From: Cruoricaptor ignavus
GTDB taxonomy: Bacteria > Bacteroidota > Bacteroidia > Flavobacteriales > Weeksellaceae
Assembly (NCBI RefSeq): GCF_900141665.1
Contig: NZ_FQYI01000005.1
Span: forward strand, 114,944 to 178,943
Length of the DNA: 64,000 nucleotides
Reading direction: 5' to 3'
Shown here: in pieces, positions 1 through 8,656 of the stretch
Layout: every line of letters starts with the position of its first letter
Numbering within the stretch: position 1 is the first letter of the stretch
The notes under the pieces: model-generated
Database searches by the model: none
What the model was told of the DNA's origin: nothing
What the model saw: the letters and a program-made list of their open reading frames with translations, nothing else
Program-made: the position numbers and the translations under genes

Positions 1-773
1 ACCGCGACTATAACAACTACCTTGGCAAGGATCCAAAAATTCAGGATCTGCGCGGTAAAAAAGGGAGAACCAGAGGAATGTTCCTGGAAAACTTTAAATA
101 CGGCCGAGGTGACTATTCCGGTGTCGCAGGCTGGAAGAATGACGGCTCGCCCATTACCTCCGATGTACGCCAATATCCTTCCAACGACCTTGGAATCTAC
201 GGTATGTATGGAAATGTAGCAGAATGGACTGCCGATGTGTATCGCCCGATAATAGATGAAGAAGCAAGTGATTTTAACTACTACAGAGGGGCGAAGACCA
301 CTGAAATCGTAAGAAATGGCGACGGCTCATTGAAAAAAGTAGAAGCCGGCTCTGTTAAATTTGATACCCTAGCGGACGGGAGACTTGTTTACCGGAATAT
401 GCCGGGGCAGTTTGAGCGCGAAGTAATTGCAGATAACAGTGACTTCCGGGATGGTGACTTTATGTCATCACTGGATGCGGGCTACGGACGCGAACCGGAC
501 AGTTCAGGGTCCTACAGCATGTACAATTCCCCACGCACGAGATTTCGTGTGGATGAAAAAGGCCGCGTGATTCTGGAAAAAGATGAAAGGCAAAGGACTT
601 CCGCAGTCTCTAACGAGTCCCGCGTTGTAAAAGGCGGCTCCTGGCAGGACACTGCTTATTGGCTGGATCCGGGGCAGCGCAGATTCAAAAATGAAAATAA
701 AGCCTATGGATGGATTGGCTTCCGCGTTGCGCAGGATGCTGCCAATGCAAAAGGAGGCAGGTCGAGGAGATAA
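1..773 (+). CDS. gldJ: Gliding motility lipoprotein GldJ, C-terminal part
   Basis: The reading frame is open from base 3 of the window to the stop at 773, so about 257 C-terminal residues are visible and the N-terminus lies outside. The segment is a formylglycine-generating-enzyme-like (SUMF1/FGE) fold without sign of enzyme function: it shows the family landmarks GNVAEWTADVY, VVKGGSW and GWIGFRVAQ, and ends in a basic tail (GGRSRR). GldJ is an outer-membrane lipoprotein needed for gliding and for stability of the type IX secretion and gliding apparatus in Flavobacterium. The following gene is murF, an arrangement I recall for gldJ in other flavobacteria, which helps separate it from the related FGE-fold protein GldK. 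An ATG at 78 is internal and is not the start. Confidence 0.85.
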   Translation, partial: RDYNNYLGKDPKIQDLRGKKGRTRGMFLENFKYGRGDYSGVAGWKNDGSPITSDVRQYPSNDLGIYGMYGNVAEWTADVYRPIIDEEASDFNYYRGAKTTEIVRNGDGSLKKVEAGSVKFDTLADGRLVYRNMPGQFEREVIADNSDFRDGDFMSSLDAGYGREPDSSGSYSMYNSPRTRFRVDEKGRVILEKDERQRTSAVSNESRVVKGGSWQDTAYWLDPGQRRFKNENKAYGWIGFRVAQDAANAKGGRSRR

Positions 774-791
774 TGTGAATTTTTTTCAGTA

Positions 792-819
792 AAGCCTTCC
801 CGTATTGGGAAGGTTTTTT
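792..819 (+). terminator. Rho-independent terminator after gldJ
   Basis: A 7-bp stem CCTTCCC/GGGAAGG with loop GTATT is followed by a run of six T. It ends the gldJ transcript. Its T-run runs straight into the murF -7 box. Confidence 0.8.
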
Positions 820-826
820 ATTTTTG
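819..826 (+). promoter_or_regulatory. murF -7 promoter box
   Basis: TATTTTTG fits the Bacteroidota -7 consensus TAnnTTTG. It overlaps the end of the gldJ terminator, and its last G is exactly four bases before the ATG at 831, the same spacing as at 8553, 27988 and 51439. Confidence 0.55.
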
Positions 827-830
827 AATG

Positions 831-2102
831 ATGAACATTTCGGATTTTTACCAGATTTTTCTAAAATCAAGCAACACCGTTATAGACAGCAGGAAGGTAC
901 AGCCAGGCGACATTTTCTTTGCTTTTTCCGGAGAAAATTTCAACGCTGCGCTGGCAGCAGAGCAGGCCATCGAGTCCGGTGCGCTGGCAGCGATTGTTGA
1001 AGATAAAAATTATGAGAATCCCGACAAAAATATTTTTTACACTCCTTCCACATTAAAGTTTCTTCAGGAACTCGCAGTGCATCATAGAGAAAAACTAAAC
1101 ATCCCAATAATCGGGCTTACCGGAAGCAACGGCAAAACCACTACCAAAGAGCTCATCAGCGCAGTTTTGGCAGAAAAGTACAAAGTGCAGTTCACGCAGG
1201 GAAATTTAAACAATCATATCGGAGTGCCTCTTACGCTGCTTTCCGTAAAAGCCTTTCACGAAATTGCCGTGGTGGAAATGGGTGCTAATCATCAGAAGGA
1301 AATAGAATTTCTCTGCAGTATCGCCAGACCAGATTACGGATATATCACCAATTTCGGTAAGGCGCACCTGGAGGGATTTGGCGGATTTGAGGGCGTAATA
1401 AAAGGAAAATCTGAGCTTTATGATTTCCTGCTAAAAAACAGCAAAACAGTTTTGGTGAATGCTGCAGACCCATTGCAGGCAGAAAAAACTGAAAAATATC
1501 CGAAAACTATTACTTTCAGCACAGCCAATTCAGATTATGAATTTTCTCCCGCTGAAAAGGATAATTTCGTCGGGATCTGCTATCGCGATGTTTGCGCTAT
1601 TTCCCACCTCACAGGTCCTTACAATTTTACGAACCTTTGCGCCGCTGCAGCTTTAGGATTGCATTTCGGCATTCCCTTTCACAAAATAAAAAATGCAGTT
1701 GAAAACTATAAACCTACCAATATGCGCTCGCAGGTTGTAGAAAAAAAAGGCAGAAAACTGCTGCTGGATACCTACAACGCCAACCCCAGCAGTATGGAGG
1801 CTTCCCTTCGGAATTTTGCTGACTTCAAAGGCACAAAAGCTGTGATTCTGGGAGATATGCTGGAGCTGGGCGCGGAAAGTAGGAGAGAGCACCAAGCTAT
1901 TTTATCCTTAGCTAAAACACTGAAATTCAATGAGATAATCACGGTAGGAGAAAATTTCCTTGAAGAAAACAGCGAGAATGCTTACCGAAACACCGAGCAA
2001 CTCGCGGAGCATCTCAGAGAAAACCCGCCACAGTGGGAGAACATTCTGCTGAAAGGCTCCCGGGGAGTCGCGCTGGAAAAACTAATGGATGTATTGATTT
2101 AA
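831..2102 (+). CDS. murF: UDP-N-acetylmuramoyl-tripeptide--D-alanyl-D-alanine ligase (MurF)
   Basis: MurF adds D-Ala-D-Ala to UDP-MurNAc-tripeptide, the last cytoplasmic step in building the peptidoglycan stem peptide. The 423-residue product has the Mur ligase layout: an N-terminal UDP-binding domain (DSRKVQPGDIFFAFSGENF), the central ATP-binding domain with GLTGSNGKTTTKEL near residue 100 and EMGANHQKEIEFL further on, and a C-terminal domain with DTYNANPSSMEASLRNF and VILGDMLELG. Length is normal for the family. Two ATGs are adjacent (828 and 831). I chose 831 because it lies four bases after the -7 box, as in other probable leaderless genes here. The 3' end overlaps the convergent small gene at 2099-2245 by four bases. 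Confidence 0.95.
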   Translation: MNISDFYQIFLKSSNTVIDSRKVQPGDIFFAFSGENFNAALAAEQAIESGALAAIVEDKNYENPDKNIFYTPSTLKFLQELAVHHREKLNIPIIGLTGSNGKTTTKELISAVLAEKYKVQFTQGNLNNHIGVPLTLLSVKAFHEIAVVEMGANHQKEIEFLCSIARPDYGYITNFGKAHLEGFGGFEGVIKGKSELYDFLLKNSKTVLVNAADPLQAEKTEKYPKTITFSTANSDYEFSPAEKDNFVGICYRDVCAISHLTGPYNFTNLCAAAALGLHFGIPFHKIKNAVENYKPTNMRSQVVEKKGRKLLLDTYNANPSSMEASLRNFADFKGTKAVILGDMLELGAESRREHQAILSLAKTLKFNEIITVGENFLEENSENAYRNTEQLAEHLRENPPQWENILLKGSRGVALEKLMDVLI

Positions 2103-2245
2103 CCCCCGCAGCTCCTCAGGCCCTCCGCTCCCAAATAAAAGACCGCCAGCCAGGCAAGCCCTTTTACTGTGAAAAATACCAGACCACCGATGCCCACTCG
2201 TTTTAACCAGGTTTTGCCTTTGTCGTTATTTTTAGTATTCATCAT
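2099..2245 (-). CDS. Small single-pass membrane protein, unknown function
   Basis: This 48-codon frame reads MMNTKNNDKGKTWLKRVG, then a hydrophobic stretch including GGLVFFTVKGLAWLAVFYLG, and a short tail ending SCGG. It has one predicted membrane segment after a basic N-terminus, which suggests an N-in inner-membrane miniprotein. I have a loose memory of similar short proteins with the WLKRVGIGG-type core in flavobacteria, but no function is known to me. It has its own -7 box, TATGTTTG, on the minus strand (2254-2261), back to back with the promoter of the next gene. Either ATG (2245 or 2242) could be the start. The alternative, non-coding sequence, is less likely given the membrane-protein pattern and the promoter. 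Confidence 0.6.
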   Translation of the reverse strand: MMNTKNNDKGKTWLKRVGIGGLVFFTVKGLAWLAVFYLGAEGLRSCGG

Positions 2246-2261
2246 TATTTTTGCAAACATA
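2246..2261. promoter_or_regulatory. Back-to-back divergent -7 boxes
   Basis: TATTTTTG on the plus strand (2246-2253) abuts TATGTTTG on the minus strand (2254-2261), so the 16 bp TATTTTTGCAAACATA are nearly palindromic. The plus box would serve the acetyltransferase at 2272, with a possible -33 TTTG at 2219-2222. The minus box would serve the small membrane protein gene starting at 2245. Confidence 0.6.
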
Positions 2262-2271
2262 ATAAAAAGAT

Positions 2272-2997
2272 ATGACCGCCACCGTATTTGAAGATGAAAA
2301 TCTGCGGCTCGTGGAGGATATAGCAGGCCATCTATCTGCCGAAGGAATGAGCCCGGAAATTGTAAACGAGTACGAAGCTTCCGGGTTATATAAACTAAAA
2401 GTTACCTTACTGGAGGAGTTCCGCGCTTTTGAAATTATTGATAAATTTTTAAACGATAATTTTCAGACTAAAACCCACGCGCTTGTCTGTGCAAAAAATG
2501 AGCAAGCAGATTTAATCTGGAAAATCCTTCAGCACGGAATCCGTCTGCGTGCCGAATCGGGAAGTGCCCAATGGCAGGACGGCTATCCAAACCCTGAGGT
2601 GGTAGCCGATGATATTGCTAAAAACCAAGCCTATTTGCTTTTAGAAAATGGAGTTGCCGTCGCTTATGCTGCATTAGTTCCCGCGCCGGACCCTAATTAC
2701 GAATATATTTTCGGAGAATGGCTTTCTGATGGAAACTACATCGCGGTGCACAGGCTAGCGGTGGCAGAGGGGCAGCAGGGACGCGGCCTAGCCGGTATTT
2801 TCCTTAATATGGCGGAAGGTTATGCACTTGAAAATCAGTTTAAAAGCATAAGATTGGATACAAATTTTGATAATCTGGCAATGCTGAAAACCGCAGAAAA
2901 ACTTGGATACAAATTTTGCGGGAAAGTGATGCAGAGAAGCGAGGAGCGCCTAGCATTTGAGAAACTTCTTTTAGCCGATTCCGATTTTTTAGGCTAA
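2272..2997 (+). CDS. GNAT family N-acetyltransferase with extra N-terminal region
   Basis: The C-terminal half (about residues 85-230) is a GCN5-related N-acetyltransferase: it has the acetyl-CoA pyrophosphate loop region VAEGQQGRGLAGIFLNMAEG and the late-family pattern DTNFDNLAMLKTAEKLGYKFCGKV. Such enzymes transfer acetyl from acetyl-CoA to an amine; the substrate here is unknown. The first 80 or so residues, including DENLRLVEDIAGHLSAEGMS, are not part of the GNAT fold and I do not recognise them. The start is supported by the -7 box at 2246-2253. The gene stands directly upstream of kbl with a 21-bp gap, so co-transcription is likely, though a functional link is not evident. Confidence 0.8.
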   Translation: MTATVFEDENLRLVEDIAGHLSAEGMSPEIVNEYEASGLYKLKVTLLEEFRAFEIIDKFLNDNFQTKTHALVCAKNEQADLIWKILQHGIRLRAESGSAQWQDGYPNPEVVADDIAKNQAYLLLENGVAVAYAALVPAPDPNYEYIFGEWLSDGNYIAVHRLAVAEGQQGRGLAGIFLNMAEGYALENQFKSIRLDTNFDNLAMLKTAEKLGYKFCGKVMQRSEERLAFEKLLLADSDFLG

Positions 2998-3018
2998 ATT
3001 AGCGGGAAAAAAAAAATT

Positions 3019-4212
3019 ATGATTTCTGAAAAATTTTTGAAAAATCTGCAAAATGAATTGCTGAGCATAGATAACGACGGACTGTACAAAAGAGAGCGCA
3101 TCATTACTTCGCAACAATCGGCAGAAATTGAAGCCAACGGAAAAACGCTGCTAAATTTCTGCGCCAATAATTATCTTGGCTTGGCGAATCATCCTGAAGT
3201 GATGAAGGCGTCGCAAGATATGATTGAGAAGCGTGGCTACGGGATGTCCTCCGTCCGCTTTATCTGCGGAACTCAGGACATCCACAAGGAATTGGAAGAA
3301 AAAATTTCCGACTTTTTGGGAATGGAAGACACGATTCTTTACGCGGCGTGCTTCGATGCAAACGGTGGCGTTTTCGAGCCGCTTTTCACGGCGGAAGATG
3401 CTATTATTTCCGACGAGCTCAATCACGCCTCCATCATCGATGGCGTAAGGCTCTGTAAAGCAGCGCGTTACAGATACAAGAATAATGATATGGTGGATTT
3501 GGAAGCGCAACTGAAGACTGCTTCCGAACAGAACCACCGCTTTAAAATTATTGTGACTGATGGCGTTTTTTCAATGGACGGCATAGTTGCCAACTTGAAG
3601 GGCATTTGTGATTTGGCAGAAAAATACGATGCTTTGGTGATGGTAGATGATTCTCACGCCACAGGATTTATCGGCAAAACTGGCCGCGGAACGCACGAGG
3701 CAAATGATGTAATGGGCAGGGTGGATATCATCACTTCTACGCTGGGCAAAGCTTTGGGCGGTGCTTTGGGCGGTTTCACTTCGGGGAAAAAGGAAATTAT
3801 CGATATGCTTCGGCAAAGGTCTCGGCCTTATCTTTTTTCGAATTCTTTGGCACCAGGAATTGTGGGTGCGGCAATGAAGGTTCTTGACCTGGTTTCTGCC
3901 GATACTTCGCTGAGAGACAGCGTGATGGAAAATGCGGAATATTTCCGTAATGAGATGAAAGTCAAGGGTTTCGACATTCCGGATGGCGATGCGGCAATTG
4001 TTCCCGTGATGCTTTACGATGCACCTTTAGCGCAAAAAATGGCTGAAATGCTGATGGACGAAGGCATCTATGTCATCGGGTTTTTCTACCCGGTTGTTCC
4101 GAAAGGCAAGGCAAGAATCAGGGTGCAGCTTTCGGCGGCGCACACCAAAGAGCAGCTGGATAGGGCCATTGCAGGCTTCGAAAAAGTAGGGAAGGAATTG
4201 GGCGTAATTTAA
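3019..4212 (+). CDS. kbl: Glycine C-acetyltransferase (2-amino-3-ketobutyrate CoA ligase)
   Basis: Kbl is a PLP enzyme that cleaves 2-amino-3-ketobutyrate with CoA to glycine and acetyl-CoA, the second step of threonine degradation by the threonine dehydrogenase route. The 397-residue protein is full length. It shows [16 protein letters not shown] near the N-terminus, the PLP-stacking and aspartate region [19 protein letters not shown], and the Schiff-base lysine in [16 protein letters not shown], with [13 protein letters not shown] following. It belongs to the alpha-oxoamine synthase family. The closest alternatives are BioF and serine palmitoyltransferase, but overall length and the [26 protein letters not shown] region match Kbl best. 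It is followed at once by a strong terminator. Confidence 0.92.
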   Translation: MISEKFLKNLQNELLSIDNDGLYKRERIITSQQSAEIEANGKTLLNFCANNYLGLANHPEVMKASQDMIEKRGYGMSSVRFICGTQDIHKELEEKISDFLGMEDTILYAACFDANGGVFEPLFTAEDAIISDELNHASIIDGVRLCKAARYRYKNNDMVDLEAQLKTASEQNHRFKIIVTDGVFSMDGIVANLKGICDLAEKYDALVMVDDSHATGFIGKTGRGTHEANDVMGRVDIITSTLGKALGGALGGFTSGKKEIIDMLRQRSRPYLFSNSLAPGIVGAAMKVLDLVSADTSLRDSVMENAEYFRNEMKVKGFDIPDGDAAIVPVMLYDAPLAQKMAEMLMDEGIYVIGFFYPVVPKGKARIRVQLSAAHTKEQLDRAIAGFEKVGKELGVI

Positions 4213-4232
4213 TTTTTACATAAATTTTGCAG

Positions 4233-4262
4233 AATCCTTCAGCGATGAGGGATTTTTTTTTA
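4233..4262 (+). terminator. Rho-independent terminator after kbl, GNRA loop
   Basis: A 9-bp stem AATCCTTCA/TGAGGGATT (one G-T pair) is closed by the tetraloop GCGA and followed by a run of T. Confidence 0.8.
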
Positions 4263-4264
4263 AA

Positions 4265-4699
4265 ATGTTTTCAAGACAGGAAGCGCAGCAGCTGAAGACG
4301 GAATTCTGGACGGTTTTTGGAAAAGCTTTTCCAAGAAAGTGGCTGCTGTATGACACGAAAATTAAGGATTTTTCCTTTAAATTTTTTGCGGATAACAAAA
4401 AGGCAGAGGTTTCGCTGGAAATAGAAATGAAGGACGAAGACTTGCGCAAAGCCTATTACGATAAAATTTGGTCGCTGGAAAATATGCTTGCCGATTATGT
4501 TGGCGATTTTCAGAAGGATGAATCTTACGCTTTGGAAAACGGCAAAACGATTTCCAGATTTTGGGTGGAAAAGCACGGCGTATCCATCTACAATAAAGAT
4601 AGCTGGCGAGAAATCTTCGAATTTTTCGTTGAGAAAATGGACGGTTTCGAAAGATTTTTCTACGAATTTGAAGACTATATAAAAGATGTTGATATATAA
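4265..4699 (+). CDS. DUF4268-like small cytoplasmic protein
   Basis: This 144-residue acidic and aromatic-rich protein has no signal or membrane segment. The opening FSRQEAQQLKTEFWTVFGK and the later core WLLYDTKIKDFSFKFFAD match my memory of the DUF4268 family, small proteins found in many Bacteroidota, some with links to restriction-type nuclease folds. No biochemical role is known to me. The gene starts two bases after the T-run of the kbl terminator and converges on gldG. It has no visible promoter of its own, so it may depend on read-through. Confidence 0.7.
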   Translation: MFSRQEAQQLKTEFWTVFGKAFPRKWLLYDTKIKDFSFKFFADNKKAEVSLEIEMKDEDLRKAYYDKIWSLENMLADYVGDFQKDESYALENGKTISRFWVEKHGVSIYNKDSWREIFEFFVEKMDGFERFFYEFEDYIKDVDI

Positions 4700-4714
4700 G
4701 CAATAAGCCTGATT

Positions 4715-6370
4715 TTACCGGGAAAATTTTCTTCGGAAATAAAACAAACTTGCGCCGAAGATTCCTATCACGAATAGTGGCAGCAACAAATTCAGCCATT
4801 GCCAAAACGCCCTTTCCTCGCTAATTCTTCCGCGGTCCAAGAGCCGTGCCTCAATATTGCGGTTCCGCAAATCAATCAAGTTGGCATCGTCCAGAAGCCA
4901 ATCCAAAGCATTGCGCAAAAACTGCTCGTTCCCAAAGTGCTCATTTGTAAGCACATCCATTCCCAAGGGCAAGGCTTCGCCACGCAACAATTTATTCCTG
5001 CCCACATCACCGTCCGCAATTACAATCATCTTATTTTCAGGGCTTTGCGCGGAAAAATTCGGGAAAGTATTGCGCTGCATTCTCGTAGCATAGGCAGAAG
5101 GAAATTGGCCTTCCAATGCCACGGCATAGATTTTCGGCGTGCTCGCTTTTTCATTCATTCCCAAAGAATCCACGCTGGCAATTTCCTTCAGATCCACAAA
5201 ATTCGGCACCTGTTTCAGCGTCGTTCTGTCGGACGATTCGTACAGCACCTTCGTTTTAATGCCAGGTCTTGCAAGCGTATCAATGGAAGTTGGGAACTCA
5301 AATTTCACGGGGTTGATGTTTCGCGTGATTGGGTGGTTGGCCTCATCAATCCCCAGCGTAAAATAAGGCCACGGCAAACTCATATATTGCGGATTGCCGC
5401 TGATTTCGCCGGTTACCAGGCGCAGTAAAGCGAATTTTTTAAAATCTTTTACCAAAGACGGATTTATTCGCAATCCATAATTGAAGAAAAAATCGCCAAG
5501 ATTCAGGTCTATCGGCATCGCCACCATTTTGTTTGAGCGCATCAGCGTATCCATCTCAGCATTCACCGCATCCAGCATCCACAGCGTTTTCCCGCCCTTC
5601 ATTATGTATTGGTCCAGCAGCAGTTTTTCGTCATCGCTAAAGGCTTTCCGCGGTTTTGCAATTACCAGTGCCTGCGTTCTCGAAAGGTTCGGGAAATCCT
5701 CCAAAGTCAGTTCCTGAAGGTTTTTCGGGATGATGGGAAAGGCATTGTAATTTTCCGTTGCCATTTCCATAAAACCTTGGAATTCATCCGGCCGAAGTTC
5801 ATCGTGGTTTACGAGGATGCCGATGTTTTTCCGTTCAGTTTGCATCACATTTTTTATCGCGGAAATCAGGCTGTATTCCAAATTCTCGATCGAGCGGTTC
5901 AGCTGTTCATCGGCGTTTACATTCTGCTGCTGAGAAATCAGCGGCACGGAAATTCCTCTGCCTTCGTACTTGGCAACGGCATAGGGGAAGAGTACAATCT
6001 GCGAAATCCTGCCGTCCCGCACATCTGGGAGCACCGATGGCTGCATCCCCATCGCCATCAGCGTGTCTTTGGACATTTTATTTTTTACAGGATCAGTAAA
6101 TTTAAAACTGATGTTGGGATTAATTCTTCGGAATTCTTCCAGCATAAATTTTGTCTCCGACTGCAGTTGCTTGAAGTTGGCGGGGAAATCGCCTTCGAGA
6201 TAAACTTCGAAACGAAGAGGATGTTTAATCTGTGTTAAAATATTTTCGGATGTATCGGAGAGCGTGTACCGCCGGTCTGCCGTGAGGTCCAGACGGAATT
6301 TAAAAACCCCAGCCGCTCCCAGCAGGGAGATCAGGATTAAAAAAATATAGGGTAGGGTAGTTTTCTTCAT
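4715..6370 (-). CDS. gldG: Gliding motility ABC transporter-associated protein GldG
   Basis: GldG is the substrate-binding or accessory component of the GldAFG ABC-type transporter, required for gliding in Flavobacterium johnsoniae. The 551-residue protein starts with a membrane anchor (YIFLILISLLGAAGVF) and LDLTADRRYTLSDTS, typical of GldG/ABC-type uncharacterised domains. A large periplasmic region follows, with DYI-type ATPase-like strand VIAKPRKAFSDDEKLLLDQY and IVIADGDVGRNK, and a C-terminal membrane helix (LLLPLFVIGIFGASLFYF). The longer open frame to 6787 is excluded: its first 139 residues run antisense-like over gldF in another frame. The chosen ATG overlaps the gldF stop by 4 bp (ATGA), which indicates translational coupling. 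Confidence 0.92.
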   Translation of the reverse strand: MKKTTLPYIFLILISLLGAAGVFKFRLDLTADRRYTLSDTSENILTQIKHPLRFEVYLEGDFPANFKQLQSETKFMLEEFRRINPNISFKFTDPVKNKMSKDTLMAMGMQPSVLPDVRDGRISQIVLFPYAVAKYEGRGISVPLISQQQNVNADEQLNRSIENLEYSLISAIKNVMQTERKNIGILVNHDELRPDEFQGFMEMATENYNAFPIIPKNLQELTLEDFPNLSRTQALVIAKPRKAFSDDEKLLLDQYIMKGGKTLWMLDAVNAEMDTLMRSNKMVAMPIDLNLGDFFFNYGLRINPSLVKDFKKFALLRLVTGEISGNPQYMSLPWPYFTLGIDEANHPITRNINPVKFEFPTSIDTLARPGIKTKVLYESSDRTTLKQVPNFVDLKEIASVDSLGMNEKASTPKIYAVALEGQFPSAYATRMQRNTFPNFSAQSPENKMIVIADGDVGRNKLLRGEALPLGMDVLTNEHFGNEQFLRNALDWLLDDANLIDLRNRNIEARLLDRGRISEERAFWQWLNLLLPLFVIGIFGASLFYFRRKFSR

Positions 6371-7095
6371 TTTTTTCTTTTCAAAATCCAGCCTGCCAGA
6401 AGGAGGTTCAGCAAAATCATCAGTACAAAGTAGAAGAGGTCTCTGCTGTCGATCAGCCCCCTGGTAAATCCTTGAAAATGATAATAAAAACCCAGGTTCC
6501 GCAGGAAAAAATCCGCACTTCCTAGCAGCGAAAAATTGGCGAGCTGCTCGATCCCGAAATACATCGTAAAGCATAGCAGAAGTCCGAGGAGGTAGGCTAA
6601 GACCTGGCTGGAGGAGAGCGCGGAGCAGAGGATGCCAAGCGCAGAAAAGGCGCCGGTAAGGAGTGTGAGCCCTAAATAGCTGCCAAATGTAGCGCCAAAA
6701 TCCCAGTTGCCATTGGGGATCCCCAAAAAATGGATAGTGCAAAGGTGCATTAGGGAGGGTAGCAGGCAAAGAAGCCCTATGAGCCAAACGGCGAGAAATT
6801 TACCCAGAACAATGTCCGACAGTTTCACGGGCAAAGTGAAAAGGAACTGAAGCGTGCCGGTTTGCTGCTCCTCCGCGATGCTGCGCATAGTAAGTGCGGG
6901 AATTACAAACATCAAAATCCAGGGGGCAAGCACGAAATAGCTTTGCAGAGAGGCTGCCCCGATATCCAGAAGGTTGAAATCATTACTGAAGAAAAAAAGG
7001 AACGCGGCACTCACGAGGCTGAACGCAGCAAAGGCCGTCCACGCCGTGTAGCTGCCCAGATAGCTCCACAATTCTTTTTTTAAAATTGGCTTCAT
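6367..7095 (-). CDS. gldF: Gliding motility ABC transporter permease GldF
   Basis: GldF is the ABC-2-type inner-membrane permease that pairs with GldG and the ATPase GldA. The 242 residues form about six membrane helices, beginning MKPILKKELWSYLGSYTAW, with the conserved ABC-2 segment MRSIAEEQQTGTLQFLFTLPVKLSDIVLGK in the first cytoplasmic loop. gldA is not in the window; it is commonly unlinked in flavobacteria. The start codon overlaps the stop of the upstream hemJ-like gene by one base (TGATG), so hemJ-gldF-gldG read as one coupled transcript. Confidence 0.92.
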   Translation of the reverse strand: MKPILKKELWSYLGSYTAWTAFAAFSLVSAAFLFFFSNDFNLLDIGAASLQSYFVLAPWILMFVIPALTMRSIAEEQQTGTLQFLFTLPVKLSDIVLGKFLAVWLIGLLCLLPSLMHLCTIHFLGIPNGNWDFGATFGSYLGLTLLTGAFSALGILCSALSSSQVLAYLLGLLLCFTMYFGIEQLANFSLLGSADFFLRNLGFYYHFQGFTRGLIDSRDLFYFVLMILLNLLLAGWILKRKK

Positions 7096-7652
7096 CAGCT
7101 ATTGGATTTATTTTTTCTTCGGTTTACAAGCCGCACGGTAGCCATTATAAGAACCACAAAGCCCGCAAAACCCAGGAGGAGCTGCCACCAGTGCTCAAGT
7201 GCCAGATTCTTGAGAATCACAGTGAAAACCACAGCGAAGAGAATCAGGGTTGCAAATTCGTTTGCCATACGCAGTTTCAGGTTGTCTTTAGGCAGGTTTT
7301 CTCCGTTTAAATTTTTTATGAGCCGTACCATCTTCCAGCACCAAGCGTGGTAGGCTGCGAGGGCAAGCAGGAATGTAAGTTTCAAATGAAACCACGGCGC
7401 GGAAAGCAAGCCTGGATTCATCACAATCATTACGATACCGAAGGAGAGCATAAGTACTCCTGCTGGCAGCGTGATGATGTTCCAGAGGCGTGCTGCCATG
7501 AAATTGTATTGTTCGCGGAGGATTTTCCGGCGGGTTTCGTCAAAATCATCGGTATCCTTATAGTAGACAAAAAGACGCACTAGATAGAAGATCCCTGCGA
7601 AATAGCTGACCATAAAAATGATGTGTAAGGCTTTGATAACGGAGTAGGCCAT
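7095..7652 (-). CDS. hemJ: HemJ-like protoporphyrinogen IX oxidase (CopD family)
   Basis: HemJ-type proteins oxidise protoporphyrinogen IX to protoporphyrin IX in haem synthesis in many bacteria that lack HemG and HemY. The 185-residue membrane protein has about five helices. It shows the family's N-terminal histidine in VIKALHIIFMVSYFAGIFYLVRLFVY and conserved lysine region PWFHLKLTFLLALAAYHAWCW. I start it at MAYSVIK (7652): the longer frame to 7763 adds 37 residues that overlap the SAM hydrolase gene and do not resemble the family. Its stop overlaps the gldF start by one base. The protein is assigned by pattern; a generic CopD-like role cannot be excluded. Confidence 0.8.
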   Translation of the reverse strand: MAYSVIKALHIIFMVSYFAGIFYLVRLFVYYKDTDDFDETRRKILREQYNFMAARLWNIITLPAGVLMLSFGIVMIVMNPGLLSAPWFHLKLTFLLALAAYHAWCWKMVRLIKNLNGENLPKDNLKLRMANEFATLILFAVVFTVILKNLALEHWWQLLLGFAGFVVLIMATVRLVNRRKNKSNS

Positions 7653-7722
7653 CTGTTTTCCTGCTAATATATACCTGCTAATATATAATTGTGTATTTGT
7701 ATAATTATTTATACCAAAAAAT

Positions 7723-8553
7723 TTACTCGTCAAAAAATTCAATATAAACCTTTTCGCCCACATTCATCCCGAAGAGTGTTTTGGCGCCGTTATTTTTATT
7801 CCCGCGGTAAATTACCAGCTCCAGAAGATTTTCTTCATTGAAAACCGCTACGGACTTGCCGTGATAGTCGGATTCATTCGCCCAGTCCTTTACAAACTCG
7901 GTGTGGTGGTTGTAGATGGAGGTAAGCGCGAGGTTGCGGAATTTCACGATATACCGCGCGTGGCCGGCAAGTTTGTTAATAAAAAACTTCTTGCTGATAT
8001 TGCTCACCAGATTCCCGAAATTATCTATGTACATTACCTCGCCCACTATCATCTTTTCCGCACCCGTGTACACGGCACGCTGGAAGGAGAGGATTTTCGG
8101 GTCATCGATCTGGCGGCCTATCACCTCCGGCACACCGCCGTGCGAGAGGTGTACCGCAGCAGGCGCAAGTATGTCCGTAGCCACGGATTTCAGCTCTTCA
8201 TCGAAGCGCTTCAGGGTGATTTCGTGCACGCTTTCGGGATTAATATCAAAAAAAATGAGGCTTAGCAGGCCGTTGTCCGCAGCTACGAAATAATGCCCGT
8301 CCGCGCTGTACACAATGCTCCGCACCTCCTTCCGGTAGAAGCTGTCCACCGCAATCAGGTGCACGGTACCCTTGGGGAAGTACCGGTAGGCATTGTGGAT
8401 GATGTAGGATGCCTGCCGGAGGTTGTATGCCTCGATCTCGTGGGAGATATCGGCGATCACTGCCTGCGGGCTTTGGGAAAGTATCGCCCCCTTCACGGCA
8501 GCCGTGCGGTAGTCTGTAAGGCCGAAATCTGAGGTAAGGGTAATCACAGGCAT
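7723..8553 (-). CDS. S-adenosyl-L-methionine hydrolase (adenosine-forming), DUF62 family
   Basis: The 276-residue protein opens MPVITLTSDFGLTDYRTAA, the signature of the DUF62/SAM hydroxide adenosyltransferase family, which splits SAM into adenosine and methionine using water. It also has ADISHEIEAYNLRQASYI and FVAADNGLLSLIF in the N-terminal domain and IDNFGNLVSNI in the C-terminal domain. Length is normal. The gene is divergent from phoH across a 103-bp gap. Its -7 box lies four bases before the ATG, so the transcript is likely leaderless. Confidence 0.88.
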   Translation of the reverse strand: MPVITLTSDFGLTDYRTAAVKGAILSQSPQAVIADISHEIEAYNLRQASYIIHNAYRYFPKGTVHLIAVDSFYRKEVRSIVYSADGHYFVAADNGLLSLIFFDINPESVHEITLKRFDEELKSVATDILAPAAVHLSHGGVPEVIGRQIDDPKILSFQRAVYTGAEKMIVGEVMYIDNFGNLVSNISKKFFINKLAGHARYIVKFRNLALTSIYNHHTEFVKDWANESDYHGKSVAVFNEENLLELVIYRGNKNNGAKTLFGMNVGEKVYIEFFDE

Positions 8554-8557
8554 TTTG

Positions 8558-8565
8558 CAAAAATA
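8558..8565 (-). promoter_or_regulatory. -7 box of the SAM hydrolase gene
   Basis: TATTTTTG on the minus strand, then CAAA, then the ATG at 8553. Confidence 0.6.
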
Positions 8566-8656
8566 AGAAAGATAGGATAAAATTTACAGAAAATTTAAAA
8601 TTGCCGTTTTTAGAAAAATTTCTAATTTTAGGAGCTGAAATTTCTAAAATCTTTTA

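Noticed and set aside
6371..6787. N-terminal extension of gldG to 6787
   Set aside because: The extra 139 residues come from gldF read in another frame; the ATG at 6370 overlaps the gldF stop in the usual coupled way and leads directly into the membrane anchor.
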